This document shows positions 33,068-44,350 of a stretch of DNA of 64,000 nt, piece after piece. Every line of letters starts with the position of its first letter. Position 1 is the stretch's first letter. Below the pieces are notes generated by a model that searched no databases, was not told where the DNA came from, and saw nothing but the letters and a program-made list of their open reading frames with translations. Source of the DNA: Fragilaria radians (Eukaryota; Bacillariophyta; Fragilariophyceae; Fragilariales; Fragilariaceae); NCBI GenBank assembly GCA_900642245.1, contig CAAAJI010000008.1, forward strand, positions 636,617 to 700,616, read 5' to 3'. A program made the translations under genes and the position numbers.

Positions 33068-35515
33068 TTCTTGGAATGCTTCTGGTATAACTCCTGATTA
33101 ACATTCTTTGTAGATAAATCGGAATGATTTTTGAGCGAACGGACAAATTCGATCTTGATAAAACCGTCTTCAATGAATTCACGAACAAAATGATAACGTG
33201 TGTCCAAGTGTCTAGTTTGAACACCAGTAGAAGCATTTTCTGACATGAAAATGGCACCAATGTTATCTGTTTTGACAATAATTGGTAATTTTACATTCAC
33301 ATGGATATCTCCCAACGAGTAGTAAATAAACTTGATTCCTTTGCAGCTTCAGATATCGCGACGTATTCAGCTTCTGTTCTTGATAGAGTGACTCTTTTTT
33401 GTGCCTTTGATTGCCAACAAATAGGTACGTTTAAAAGATAAATGATGAATCCTGTGACGCTAATTCTTGTTTCTGGGTCTACTGCCCAATCACTATCACA
33501 AAAAAGCATTAGGTTCCACTCCATATTGTTGTGTGTTTTTGGTTCAAGCTTTAAACCAAAGGATTTGCTGTCAATTATGAACTTTATGACGCAAAGCAAT
33601 TCCTCATATGCCACCCAAGTAGCAGAATCTATACATTTTGAAAGCTCATAAACATATCAGGTCGTGAGTATTTGCTGAGTTACAACAACATGCCAACTCC
33701 TGAGCAATATTTCTTCTGAGAATCAACATCCAACACTTCCATGTCTGCAGTTGGTTTCTGAATTTTGAAATTTGGTGTTCCTGGAGTTTTATAATCCGTT
33801 TATTGAGTACTTCTGGTTCAAATTTTTCTATCAAATGATTCACTAAATGTGGCTGGATGATAACCAATTTATGTTTGTTTTTGGATTCAGCAATGTGGCA
33901 ACTCAAATAATCAGTCATTCTTAAATTAATCTTTAAATTAAATGCATGATGCTTCAAAGCTTCAACCAACCTTGTGATGCTTTGTTCCCTTCCAATAACT
34001 AGGCAATCATCAACGTACATGCCTATAAACAAAACATTTTCAATTTTGTTGTCCCATTTGGTCAATAGACACGGATCAGACTTACTTCCAGTAAAGCTAA
34101 TAACTTTTAAGACTTCAATCAATCTTTGATAAACCTTTCTAGCGCTATGTTCCCGAACGTAGATTGTCTTTTGTATAATCAATTTTTTTATTATCGCCAA
34201 CATTCAACACATAAGGTATATCCATATAGATTTCTTTTGTCTAACTTGCCATATAGGAATGCAGTTTCAATGTCAATGATTATAGACTTCAGATTCCAAA
34301 CAAGTTTAGCAAAAAGTAAGAGTCTAAAACTTACGTTGTTGATGGCTGGAGCAAACATTTCTCCAAATCAACTCCATCTACTTGACTGAAACCACTAGCC
34401 ACAAGTCTTGCGCAAAAAGTACCACTTCTTTTAACTATAAATATCCACTTGTTCTTAATGCATCTTCTATCTTTAGGAACTTGTACTTCATCAATCACTT
34501 TCCAAACTCCGTTGTTCTTCATATTACTGAGTTCCTTGTTGATTGCTTCTCTCCATAGTCTTTGATGTTTTCATCCTTATTGTTCCGTGCTTCATGAATT
34601 GATGATGGTTCACAAAATTTGGAAGTACTAAACAGATCAAGATTAACTTGTTCAACAGAAATTTCCTGCCCCTCCTTATGATTGTCAATTGCCTGCCTTG
34701 CTTGGGGATTGAACCAACCTTCCAACTTCTTCAATGCACGGAGCACCTTTTCATTTGTTTTAACATTATTTCCATCCATAACTTCCACATTATTCTTGTT
34801 ATCATACACTTGACGAATATTGCTTCAGGTTGGTAGTTCAATGACATCATCTTCATCCATGGAAGTTTTAGATCTATCAATTACCCAGTCCTTGTAGGCT
34901 TTATTAAGCCAGATGATATCTCTTGAATGAATGATTGTATGAGTTTCAAGATTTAACAATCGAAACACATCACGACAGTGATTCTTGGCACAACCCACGA
35001 AAATGCATGAAGTTCCCCGATTTGTTAACTTAGATTGAATCTTCTTCTTTGTAGTAGCTACAGCGACGTCACTAAACATCTTCATCTTGAAGTTGAAGAC
35101 TGGTTTGCTTCCATGCAACAACTAATAAGGGCTTTTTGTTTTGGACTTTGAAGTGACTACATTGGATAAATAGGTAGATGTCATGGCACATTCAATCCTG
35201 CACAATTCAACATTGAAAAATTCCTTCCAAAAAAGGTCTGAAACTTCCTCTCTACCTTGCCATTCCTCTGAGGAGTCCTTGGGCCCAAAAATTCAAATAT
35301 AACACCAAAGGGCTTAATTGCGGGATCTTCCTTCATAATCTTATTTTCACCTGCATTGTCACATTGAAGGTACTTAACTGTATGATCTGCAATTTTCAAA
35401 TCAGTTAACAGGGTCTTTACTTTCCCTTTTTAGTCTGATTTGCTTTTCAGGATAAAACTCCAACAATAAGTGCCCAAAATTTAGCACCTACAATACGTTT
35501 GTGTTGGATTGAACT
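33049..35515 (-). mobile_element. Degenerate Ty1/copia retroelement, copy A (integrase to RNase H)
   Basis: Minus-strand pieces in order: integrase ISSIQHKR then VGAKFWALIVG (about 35510-35450), YLQCDNAGENKIMKED (about 35370) and TPQRNGKVERKFQTFFGR (about 35270), integrase/linker region (35121-34825), reverse transcriptase start WKVIDEVQVPKDRRCIKNKW (about 34500), active site MYVDDCLVIG (about 34020), LVIIQPHLVNHLIEKFEPE (about 33840), and RNase H with FCDSDWAVDPETR, AEYVAISEAAKE and DNIGAIFMSE (33510-33240). Gag and protease are missing: the body stops at the integrase start, where the ~170-bp LTR-like sequence is joined. Frameshifts and stops make it inactive, though the YVDD site is preserved. 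Confidence 0.85.
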
Positions 35516-35519
35516 TATA

Positions 35520-35684
35520 TAAAAGGGAAGAAGGGGACGAGAAGCAAGAAGAAAGGTATTCTCGTAAGAGTTGTAGTAACTAAAAATTCGATCTCTCATG
35601 CATTCTTCAATATCCGAATATCCCTATTTGATAACCTAAACAAATATAAACTAAATGGGTAAATTATGAGGGATATCTTCAATA
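35520..35684 (-). repeat. ~165-bp LTR-like sequence bordering copia copy A
   Basis: Minus-strand start TATTGAAGATATCCC. It shares the TTTGTTTAGGTT, TAGGGATA and AGTTACTACAACTCTTAC blocks with the 31625-31795 insertion and its first half with the LTR edge at 33067. It may be the truncated 5' LTR of copy A or a separate short insertion. Confidence 0.55.
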
Positions 35685-35704
35685 TGTACTAACGGATTAC
35701 GGCT

Positions 35705-36043
35705 TTACAATGATTCATATAGTACTTGAGTGGAAGATGTATCAAGATCAGAAAGTGTAGAAGCCTTCCACCACATAAAAGGATCCAAGAAATAAATTTC
35801 ACAAAATCGAGGATCATTTCCTTGTTCAGCATAAGGATTACCAATTCTACAATAGATCTCAACATTAACCCTGAAAGTGTAAGAACCAATTGATTCACTT
35901 GAAAGAGTGTGAGTGAAATGCCTTGATTTTTTTCTTCTATTATTAATAAAGCTACTTGATTGAGAAGAAAGACATGAGGAAGAAGGAAAAAGAGAAGGAT
36001 AAGGAGGTAAATATGTGATTTTCCAACACTTGAATGCTAGCAT
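35705..36043 (-). CDS. Open frame of unknown nature upstream of copia copy A
   Basis: About 112 codons from the ATG at 36043. The N-terminal half is Ser-rich and basic; the C-terminal half (RVNVEIYCRIGNPYAE ... FCEIYFLDP) looks more structured. No motif recognised. It could be an exon of a host gene cut by the retroelement or chance. Confidence 0.2.
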   Translation of the reverse strand: MLAFKCWKITYLPPYPSLFPSSSCLSSQSSSFINNRRKKSRHFTHTLSSESIGSYTFRVNVEIYCRIGNPYAEQGNDPRFCEIYFLDPFMWWKASTLSDLDTSSTQVLYESL

Positions 36044-36061
36044 TCTTGATGCATCCGTCAA

Positions 36062-37502
36062 ATATTCAAAATATTGTCATTCATTTCGTCAATCTTGCAT
36101 AAGCAATAATCAGAGCCATTTTTTTACTATTAGTACTAGTATATGTAGTAGTGAATGTAAAGTCTAACATAAATGGTAATAAATGAAAATTGAATGAAAC
36201 CAGAAAAAATTACATAGTCAACAGGCATTAAAAATGATAGAAACAATACAGAGATAAAGGTAAAGAATAAAGAAGGAATACAAGTGTTTGGAAGAGGAAA
36301 GTTAATGAAAGAAAAAATGAATAAAATTAAACACATGACTATATTTCATGAACGAGACTAAATCAAATTATCGTTTATTTTCTATGCCATGCTTATTCAA
36401 TCCAGATCATTGCGATGTCTTTGCCTTATAGTGCTGCTGTCCTAGGGCTGCTGTCACATTCAATGCAAGTCAATATTATTCATTGTCAAGGTATTGGCAC
36501 AGTGTACGCTATCAAGTGATTGCTGTTGAGGTCAAATATGCTTGACCGCCAAGTCATTGACATATCAAAGGAAGTCATTGATTTTGAATTCCGGACCTGA
36601 TATTGGCAAGTGGTTGCGGTCAGCATGTGGAAAGACTTTAGTTGTTCGTAGCATGATATTATTTTTGCAGCATGATGATCGGAATCAACGTAAATTAAAT
36701 CGATCGAAAAGATTAGAGTCAGGAAAAACAAGCTAATGACGGTGCAAACTGACTAGAATAAGAAAACAGATTGGAGGAATATTTAAGGTAACTTTTAATG
36801 AAATTTTATTGGTCTTAGGAGTGATAAATCTTACCTTCCCTGCTGCTTTAAAATTCCGCCTTGGTATCTTGACCAAACCTGAAAAGAATTACCTAGCATT
36901 TTTTTTGTTAAGAAATCTAAGAGAACGCGAAAAATTACTCAGCAAACCGAAATCACACCTTGGTCCTACAAAGAGGTGGCTTTTTACAACGGTGACTGCT
37001 GAGAAATTATCAACTCTTGCAATATAACTTATTCCAAATTTCTTAGCTTGTTTTCCTTAACTTTTCTATTCTCTCCCTGTTAGATGCAATGTAACTTCAT
37101 TTGAGTCAAATTGTTTGTACATCACAAAAATGTAGCAGTTCTTCCCAAATTGGTGCAAAAGTATCACGATAGACCGATAAACCATTTAAACAAAGAGCTT
37201 CACCTTCAATATTTGACATACAACGTCTATCGACTTTCAGTTAAAGAATTAAATGTTGATTATTACCTGAATCCCACTAATGTGACAATCTATGTTATAC
37301 CTCTAGCGCACAATGATTTTAAGTGAAATAGACACTTCATACAGGAAATCAAAGGTTTGTGAGAGACAAATACAATGACCTTATTTTACAGCTACGGGTG
37401 GGAAAGTTATCAACGGAAACAATCACAGAAGCGTGATCATTCCCATTAGTACTTCAATTATGTTGAAAATATGACAAATATCATGAGACAAAGAATCCTG
37501 CT
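36062..37502. other. 1.4-kb AT-rich intergenic region
   Basis: No supported gene. It should contain the 3' UTR of the GT8 array gene. Confidence 0.4.
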
Positions 37503-40500
37503 CTAAGTTGATTTATCTAAAAGAAGCACGCCTTCGTTCCACTTCATCCGCCAGAGTTGGAGACACCACTCTGGGACAACATAATCCGCTGTCATATTTA
37601 TGGCGATCCACATTTCTTCAGAAATAATCTCAGGCAGTACCTCCATCTTGGCATCCTTGCTAAGACCGTGAAAAAACCACGCTTCCCATGGCTTTGGCTT
37701 TCCGGCATAATGAACTATGGAACATTCTTCATGGGAGTCTTTTGGATGGTGCTGTGTTCGAAGATTAAAAGGAGAATATATACTTGTGGGGAAAAAACTT
37801 GCTGGGAATCGCTCTGTGTACTCTATGAAAACATCTTGATCGGTTGTAATGTGACGTTTCATCTTCGTCAGCTCCTCTATTTCTGAACACTTTCCATTGC
37901 ATGTACCATTGCGAACCATAGATACCATGTAATTGTAAATGCTTGTGCTTGGTCTAACCAACATTACTCCATTATTGAAGTAACCTTGATTTCCAGAGGC
38001 TAGAATATGTATCTCAGGATTCGAATTGAAAACATTGAGTTCATTTTCCATACATTCCAAAAGGTTTCCCCTTGCTATTGCGTCTGTATCAATGTAGAAA
38101 GCCACATCGCACTCTACAATATCTGGCTGAAACAAAAGAAACTTTGAATACACACCCTCCCAACGTGGGCTTTTGTATTCGAGAGAGTCTATCGCGTCTG
38201 CCAATTCTGGAGGAATGTCTAAACGCTTAACTTGAGCGCCCAAAGTCTCCAGCATCGAAACTTCGGTGTCACTGATCGTTGTATTCCCCACAATCATAAC
38301 CAGCGGAGGAAGTGATGCTGACTTCATGGATTCAGATAAGGATTCCATCAATGCCACGGCTCCAGGAAAGTAGCCATCATTGCACAGAAATATTACAAAA
38401 CGTAGCGTCTCCGTAGCTACTTTTTCCTCGGTTAACGACTTCAAATTTGTGACTGCTCGATTCCAGCTATTTCGCCACACTTGGAGACACCACTCGGGGA
38501 CAACATAATCCGCTGTCATATTAATGGCGATCCACATTTCTTCAGAAATAATCTCAGGCAGTACCTCCATCTTGGTATTCTTACTAAGATCGTGAAAAAA
38601 CCACGCTTCCCATGGCTTTGGCTTTCCGGCATAATGAACTATGGAACATTCTTCATGGGAGTCTTTTGGATGGTGCTGTGTTCGAAGATTAAAAGAAGAA
38701 TATCTACTAGTGGGAAGAAAGCTTGCTGGAAATCGCTCTGTGTACTCTATGAAAACATCTTGATCGGTTGCAATGTGACGTTTCATCTTCGTCAGCTCCT
38801 CTATTTCTGAACACTTTCCATTGCATGTACCATTGCGAACCATAGATACCATGTAATTGTAAATGCTTGTGCTTGGTCTAACCAACATTACTCCATTATT
38901 GAAGTAACCTCGATTTCCAGAGGCTAAAATATGTATCTCAGGATTCGAATTGAAAACATTGAGTTCATTTTCCATACATTCCAAAAGGTTTCCCCTTGCT
39001 ATTGCGTCTGTATCAATGTAGAAAGCCACATCGCACTCTACAATATCTGGCTGAAACAAAAGAAACTTTGAATACACACCCTCCCAACGTGGGCTTTTGT
39101 GTCCGAGAGAGTGTATCGCGTTTGCCAATTCTGGAGGAATGTCTAAACGCTTAACTTGAGCGCCCAAAGTCTCCAGCATCGAAACTTCGGTGTCACTGAT
39201 CGTTGTATTCCCCACAATCATAACCAGCGGAGGAAGTGATGCTGACTTCATGGATTCAGATAAGGATTCCATCAATGCCACGGCTCCAGGAAAGTAGCCA
39301 TCATTGCACAGAAATATTACAAAACGTAGCGTCTCCGTAGCTACTTTTTCCTCGGTTAACGACTTCAAATTTGTGACTGCTTGATTCCAGCTATTTCGCC
39401 ATACTTGAAGACACCACTCTGGGACAACATAATCCGCTGTCATATTTATGGCGATCCACATTTCTTCAGAAATAATCTCAGGTAGTAACTCCATCTTGGT
39501 ATCCTTACTAAGACCTTGGAAAAACCACGCTTCCCATGGCTTTGGCTTTCCGGCATAATGAACTATGGAACATTCTTCATGGGAGTCTTTTGGATGGTGC
39601 TGTGTTCGAAGATTAAAAGGAGAATATATACTTGTGGGGAAAAAACTTGCTGGGAATCGCTCTGTGTACTCTATGAAAACATCTTGATCGGTTGTAATGT
39701 GACGTTTCATCTTCGTCAGCTCCTCTATTTCTGAACACTTTCCATTGCATGTACCATTGCGAACCATAGATACCATGTAATTGTAAATGCTTGTGCTTGG
39801 TCTAACCAACATTACTCCATTATTGAAGTAACCTTGATTTCCAGAGGCTAGAATATGTATCTCAGGATTCGAATTGAAAACATTGAGTTCATTTTCCATA
39901 CATTCCAAAAGGTTTCCCCTTGCTATTGCGTCTGTATCAATGTAGAAAGCCACATCGCACTCTACAATATCTGGCTGAAACAAAAGAAACTTTGAATACA
40001 CACCCTCCCAACGTAGGCTTTTGTATTCGAGAGAGTCTATCGCGTCTGCCAGTTCTGGAGGAATATCTAAACGCTTAACTTGAGCGCCCAAAGTCTCCAG
40101 CATCGAAACTTCGGTGTCACTGATCGTTGTATTCCCCACAATCATAACCAGCGGAGGAAGTGATGCTGACTTCATGGATTCAGATAAGGATTCCATCAAC
40201 GCCACAGCTCCAGGAAAGTAGCCATCATTGCACAGAAATATTACAAAACGTAGCGTCTCCGTAGCTACTTCTTCCTCTACTAACAACTTCAACTTTATGA
40301 CTGCTTGATTCCAGCTATTTCGCCATACTTGAAGACACCACTCTGGGACAACGTAATCAGATGTCTTATTTATGGCAATCCACATTTCTTCAGAAATAAT
40401 CTCAGGTAGTAACTCCATCTTGGCATCCTTGCTACGACCACGAGAAAACCACGCTTCCCATGGCTTCGGCTTTCCGGCATAATGAACTATGGAACATTCT

Positions 40501-42098
40501 TCATGGGAGTCTTTTGGATGGTGCTGTGTTCGAAGGTTAAAAGGAGAATATCCACTTGTGGGAAAAAAGCTTGCTGGAAATCGCTCTGTGTACTCTATGA
40601 AAACATCTTGATCTGTTGTAATATGTCGTTTCATCTTTGTCAGCTCCTCTATTTCTGAACACTTTCCATTGCATGTACCATTACGAACCATAGATACCAT
40701 GTAATTGTAAATGCTTGTGCTTGGTCTAACCAACATTACTCCATTATTGAAGTAACCTCGATTCCCAGAGGCTAGAATATGTATCTCAGGCTTTGAACTG
40801 AAAACATTGAGTTCATGTTCCATACATTCCAAAAGGTTTCCCCTTGCTATTGCATCTGTATCAATATAGAACGCCACATCGCACTCTATAACATCTGGTT
40901 GAAATAGAAGAAACTTTGAATATACAGGCTCCCAGCGTGGGCTTTTGTGTTCAAGAGAGTCTATCGCGTCTGCCAGTTCTGGAGGAATATCTAAACGCTT
41001 AACTTGAGCGCCCAATGTCTCCAACATCGAAACTTGGGTATCACTGATCGTTGTATTCCCCACAATCATAACCAGTGGAGGAAGTGATGCTGACTTCATG
41101 GATTCAGATAAGGATTCCATCAACGCCACAGCTCCAGGAAAGTAGCCATCATTGCACAGAAATATTACAAAACGTAGGGTCTCCGTGGCTACTTCTTTCT
41201 CTACTAACAACTTCAACTTTATGACTGCTTGATTCCAGCTATTTCGCCATACTTGAAGACACCACTCTGGGACAACATAATCCGCTGTCATATTTATGGC
41301 GATCCACATTTCTTCAGAAATAATCTCAGGTAGTAACTCCATCTTGGTATCCTTACTAAGACCTTGGAAAAACCACGCTTCCCATGGCTTTGGCTTTCCG
41401 GCATAATGAACTATGGAACATTCTTCATGGGAGTCTTTTGGATGGTGCTGTGTTCGAAGATTAAAAGGAGAATATATACTTGTGGGGAAAAAACTTGCTG
41501 GGAATCGCTCTGTGTACTCTATGAAAACATCTTGATCGGTTGTAATGTGACGTTTCATCTTCGTCAGCTCCTCTATTTCTGAACACTTTCCATTGCATGT
41601 ACCATTGCGAACCATAGATACCATGTAATTGTAAATGCTTGTGCTTGGTCTAACCAACATTACTCCATTATTGAAGTAACCTTGATTTCCAGAGGCTAGA
41701 ATATGTATCTCAGGATTCGAATTGAAAACATTGAGTTCATTTTCCATACATTCCAAAAGGTTTCCCCTTGCTATTGCGTCTGTATCAATGTAGAAAGCCA
41801 CATCGCACTCTACAATATCTGGCTGAAACAAAAGAAACTTTGAATACACACCCTCCCAACGTGGGCTTTTGTATTCGAGAGAGTCTATCGCGTCTGCCAA
41901 TTCTGGAGGAATGTCTAAACGCTTAACTTGAGCGCCCAAAGTCTCCAGCATCGAAACTTCGGTGTCACTGATCGTTGTATTCCCCACGATCATAACCAGC
42001 GGAGGAAGTGATGTTGACTTCATGGATTCAGATAAGGACTCCATCAACGCCACGGCTCCAGGAAAGTAGCCATCATTGCACACAAGGAGGATAAACCG
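37503..42098 (-). repeat. Five-copy tandem array with 924-bp period
   Basis: Copies lie at about 42098-41175, 41174-40251, 40250-39327, 39326-38403 and 38402-37503. The period is exactly 924 bp (308 codons), with no indel between copies. Antisense shadow frames in copies 1 and 3 translate identically over 72 codons. The last copy is slightly shorter and ends in a distinct tail (LWRMKWNEGVLLLDKST). Confidence 0.95.
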
Positions 42099-42386
42099 TG
42101 TTGAAGTATTTTTATTCAAGGATTGGATTTGATCAGTATGCACGCCTGTAATATTCCTCGGAGCAGTAGCTGGTTTGGTTTGATTTTCTCCGAGCAAAGG
42201 AAGCAGATCAATGGAAGAATTTTTTTCGATTGAGATTTCGTTCGGTTTGATCAGGACCTCAATGGGCAATGCGTTGTCTTCATTGTAGTACGTGAGAGGT
42301 ACCAAGACTAATGTCATCAATGCGACGATACTGCATCGTAGAACTCGAGAAAGGATGGAATTTTTCTTCTCTTCATTGGGAAACAT
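37503..42386 (-). CDS. Type II membrane protein with five tandem GT8 (glycogenin-like) glycosyltransferase domains
   Basis: An uninterrupted 1627-residue frame from an ATG. Residues 1-17 are cytoplasmic and basic, and 18-34 form a signal anchor, so the catalytic part should face the Golgi/ER lumen. A Thr/Asn-rich stalk runs to about 96. Five domains of 308 residues begin at about 97, 405, 713, 1021 and 1329. Each carries CNDGYFPGAVALMESL, the metal-binding DTD (201-203, then 509, 817, 1125, 1433), GYFNNGVMLVRPS, TDQDVF and HYAGKPKPW. The last corresponds to the HxxGxxKPW metal/phosphate motif of GT8 enzymes such as glycogenin and galactinol synthase. All catalytic motifs are intact in all five. 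Each domain also has NTT, NGT and cysteine pairs (CNGKC), fitting lumenal folding. GT8 enzymes are usually single-domain, about 300-500 residues. Donor and acceptor unknown. The minus-strand frame is the coding one; shorter plus-strand frames repeating every 924 bp are its shadows. Confidence 0.92.
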   Translation of the reverse strand: MFPNEEKKNSILSRVLRCSIVALMTLVLVPLTYYNEDNALPIEVLIKPNEISIEKNSSIDLLPLLGENQTKPATAPRNITGVHTDQIQSLNKNTSTRFILLVCNDGYFPGAVALMESLSESMKSTSLPPLVMIVGNTTISDTEVSMLETLGAQVKRLDIPPELADAIDSLEYKSPRWEGVYSKFLLFQPDIVECDVAFYIDTDAIARGNLLECMENELNVFNSNPEIHILASGNQGYFNNGVMLVRPSTSIYNYMVSMVRNGTCNGKCSEIEELTKMKRHITTDQDVFIEYTERFPASFFPTSIYSPFNLRTQHHPKDSHEECSIVHYAGKPKPWEAWFFQGLSKDTKMELLPEIISEEMWIAINMTADYVVPEWCLQVWRNSWNQAVIKLKLLVEKEVATETLRFVIFLCNDGYFPGAVALMESLSESMKSASLPPLVMIVGNTTISDTQVSMLETLGAQVKRLDIPPELADAIDSLEHKSPRWEPVYSKFLLFQPDVIECDVAFYIDTDAIARGNLLECMEHELNVFSSKPEIHILASGNRGYFNNGVMLVRPSTSIYNYMVSMVRNGTCNGKCSEIEELTKMKRHITTDQDVFIEYTERFPASFFPTSGYSPFNLRTQHHPKDSHEECSIVHYAGKPKPWEAWFSRGRSKDAKMELLPEIISEEMWIAINKTSDYVVPEWCLQVWRNSWNQAVIKLKLLVEEEVATETLRFVIFLCNDGYFPGAVALMESLSESMKSASLPPLVMIVGNTTISDTEVSMLETLGAQVKRLDIPPELADAIDSLEYKSLRWEGVYSKFLLFQPDIVECDVAFYIDTDAIARGNLLECMENELNVFNSNPEIHILASGNQGYFNNGVMLVRPSTSIYNYMVSMVRNGTCNGKCSEIEELTKMKRHITTDQDVFIEYTERFPASFFPTSIYSPFNLRTQHHPKDSHEECSIVHYAGKPKPWEAWFFQGLSKDTKMELLPEIISEEMWIAINMTADYVVPEWCLQVWRNSWNQAVTNLKSLTEEKVATETLRFVIFLCNDGYFPGAVALMESLSESMKSASLPPLVMIVGNTTISDTEVSMLETLGAQVKRLDIPPELANAIHSLGHKSPRWEGVYSKFLLFQPDIVECDVAFYIDTDAIARGNLLECMENELNVFNSNPEIHILASGNRGYFNNGVMLVRPSTSIYNYMVSMVRNGTCNGKCSEIEELTKMKRHIATDQDVFIEYTERFPASFLPTSRYSSFNLRTQHHPKDSHEECSIVHYAGKPKPWEAWFFHDLSKNTKMEVLPEIISEEMWIAINMTADYVVPEWCLQVWRNSWNRAVTNLKSLTEEKVATETLRFVIFLCNDGYFPGAVALMESLSESMKSASLPPLVMIVGNTTISDTEVSMLETLGAQVKRLDIPPELADAIDSLEYKSPRWEGVYSKFLLFQPDIVECDVAFYIDTDAIARGNLLECMENELNVFNSNPEIHILASGNQGYFNNGVMLVRPSTSIYNYMVSMVRNGTCNGKCSEIEELTKMKRHITTDQDVFIEYTERFPASFFPTSIYSPFNLRTQHHPKDSHEECSIVHYAGKPKPWEAWFFHGLSKDAKMEVLPEIISEEMWIAINMTADYVVPEWCLQLWRMKWNEGVLLLDKST

Positions 42387-44350
42387 TAGTAGGTAATTGT
42401 TATGTTACAAATATTTAGTATGGTGCTAGTGGAAGCAGTTCATTTTTTCGAGGAGTGTGAACGATAAACGGATGACGAGACAGCGCGTTGAAACTCCGAC
42501 TTTTGCCATTGGCAACGCATGAACAGAGCTACTGAAATTTTCGACTCACTCGTAATATTTTTGCCGTCGCTTGCGCATCGAAAAAAAATTAGCTGTACGC
42601 CATCCCAACCGCCGACTTTTTCCAACTACCAGTTCTTGTATGCTTTCTTCGTTTGGATTATAAATGAGTTTGACTGATTTCCTGCTTCCCATAGACGTCA
42701 GCATCCTAGAAGTACTTTGAAGTAATTGATTCTGCTTTCTCATAGAATAAATTGAGTTTAGTGGGATGATGTAACCTCAACCTGTTGATAAAGGGAAGGA
42801 AATCTTTCATTTTTACCATAAAGAGCTGTGCAAGTCACAGGACTTGCTAAATGCCTTCAAGTAAAACATGAATTCAAATTTTTGTAGTAGGAAATGAATG
42901 GAATTTTCATGGTAATAGACTTTTCACACATATATGTAAGTTTGATCTTTACAATAATTAAATATTTCATGTCATCAGAAAGTTTAAGTCATTGAGATTT
43001 GCCATCATTGATGCTTACAAATGCTAGAAAAACACAAATTAATGGAATAAGATAAATTTGTGATGATATATTTGCATGTGGATATTTCTTATCTAATGCA
43101 AAAGTTGAAAGAAAGGTTTAAGCTAAAAAACCCTAAAATTCCTTAAGGTTATTGAATTATTAAAAAAAATCCCTATCGCAACTGAGCATTGGGGACGTTC
43201 CCAGTACACTTCCTATCACAAAATATCCATCCAGTTTCTCCAGTACCAGCCTCGCCAAAAACGTCTTCACCTAATTGACATTTTTTTTCTAAAATTTGGA
43301 TTTTTTTTCCAAAAATTGAATTCCAATGAAACCAATCTCGATTATTTTCTCATTTGAAAGGATATCTGATGTCAACATATCAAATCTGCATACCACTCAA
43401 TTCCATTTCAGTCATAAAAAAGGAACCGAAACAATTGATTTTACTACAGTCAATAGTGTCACATTAGCAACTATATCTATAAGTAAATAGAAGATGAACT
43501 TGATATTTTGTGCTGTCTCTAATATTGAATCATACACCGCCAAATTGATGGAAATAGTCACTTCATTTTGAACATTGTAACACCAGCAATTAGGTGCTTT
43601 CAGAGCAAATTCAAGAACACAAGTAATTGTTACTGAATCCCCTGCCCAAATTTCAACCACAAAATTCCAATTCCAATTTTAGTTTCATTCTCAAGCAGGA
43701 TTTTGACACAAAATTTGATAATTCTCTATTGCTTTTTTTTAGGTCTTGAATAGCTTATCAAATAAAGTGGCATTCTGACTCCAAAGCTATATTCTTCCCA
43801 CTTTTCAAGATTGCTTCATTTTTTGATAATTTTACAGCCTTAGTAGTCAACAAGATTTAGATCAAACTTCAGATTGAAACCACGAGTCATCAAGTCAACA
43901 CTAGATCAAAGGAGAGATGGATATCTGTGTTGCGGTGGCATCTACAATGAGCACTTTGTTTGAATGGAAACTGAGTATGTAAATAAGATGCCCAAACCAT
44001 CACGTTCATGCTTCGTCTAGAATGTCTCTCCACAACAACAATATGTCATTACTACATTCTATGTAATCAAAGAAGTTTACGCATCATTTCTTCCCGCAGC
44101 TTCATCAACTTTTTTAGAAGCCAAATTAGTCTATATATGTTACTAGAATGCTTCTATAATTACATTATCTGGAGCCACCTCCCTTCTGTATTATTTCGAC
44201 TTTTACATCGCATTGTCGAACTTCCACATTCTCAATATGAACATTTATGAATCAAGATATCCTGGAAATCATGCAATAGAAGGTTGTAGGCTTGGAAGTT
44301 GTTACCCAACAATATGTTCGAGCTTGTGTGTAAAGATACACCAAAAGTAC
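42387..44350. other. 2-kb intergenic region upstream of the GT8 array
   Basis: Should contain the GT8 gene promoter. A small frame at 42546-42743 is listed separately; otherwise AT-rich with no recognised gene. Confidence 0.4.
42546..42743 (-). CDS. Possible small basic protein upstream of the GT8 array
   Basis: A 65-codon frame with an ATG, very basic (SRRLGWRTANFFSMRKRRQK), on the same strand 160 bp upstream of the GT8 array. No family recognised. It could be an upstream ORF in the GT8 transcript or chance. Confidence 0.2.
   Translation of the reverse strand: MRKQNQLLQSTSRMLTSMGSRKSVKLIYNPNEESIQELVVGKSRRLGWRTANFFSMRKRRQKYYE

Noticed and set aside
37557..41582. Plus-strand frames of 72-109 codons repeating at 37557, 38481, 39516 and 41364
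   Set aside because: They are antisense shadows of the GT8 repeats, spaced by multiples of 924 bp or placed at equivalent positions, and have no independent coding features.
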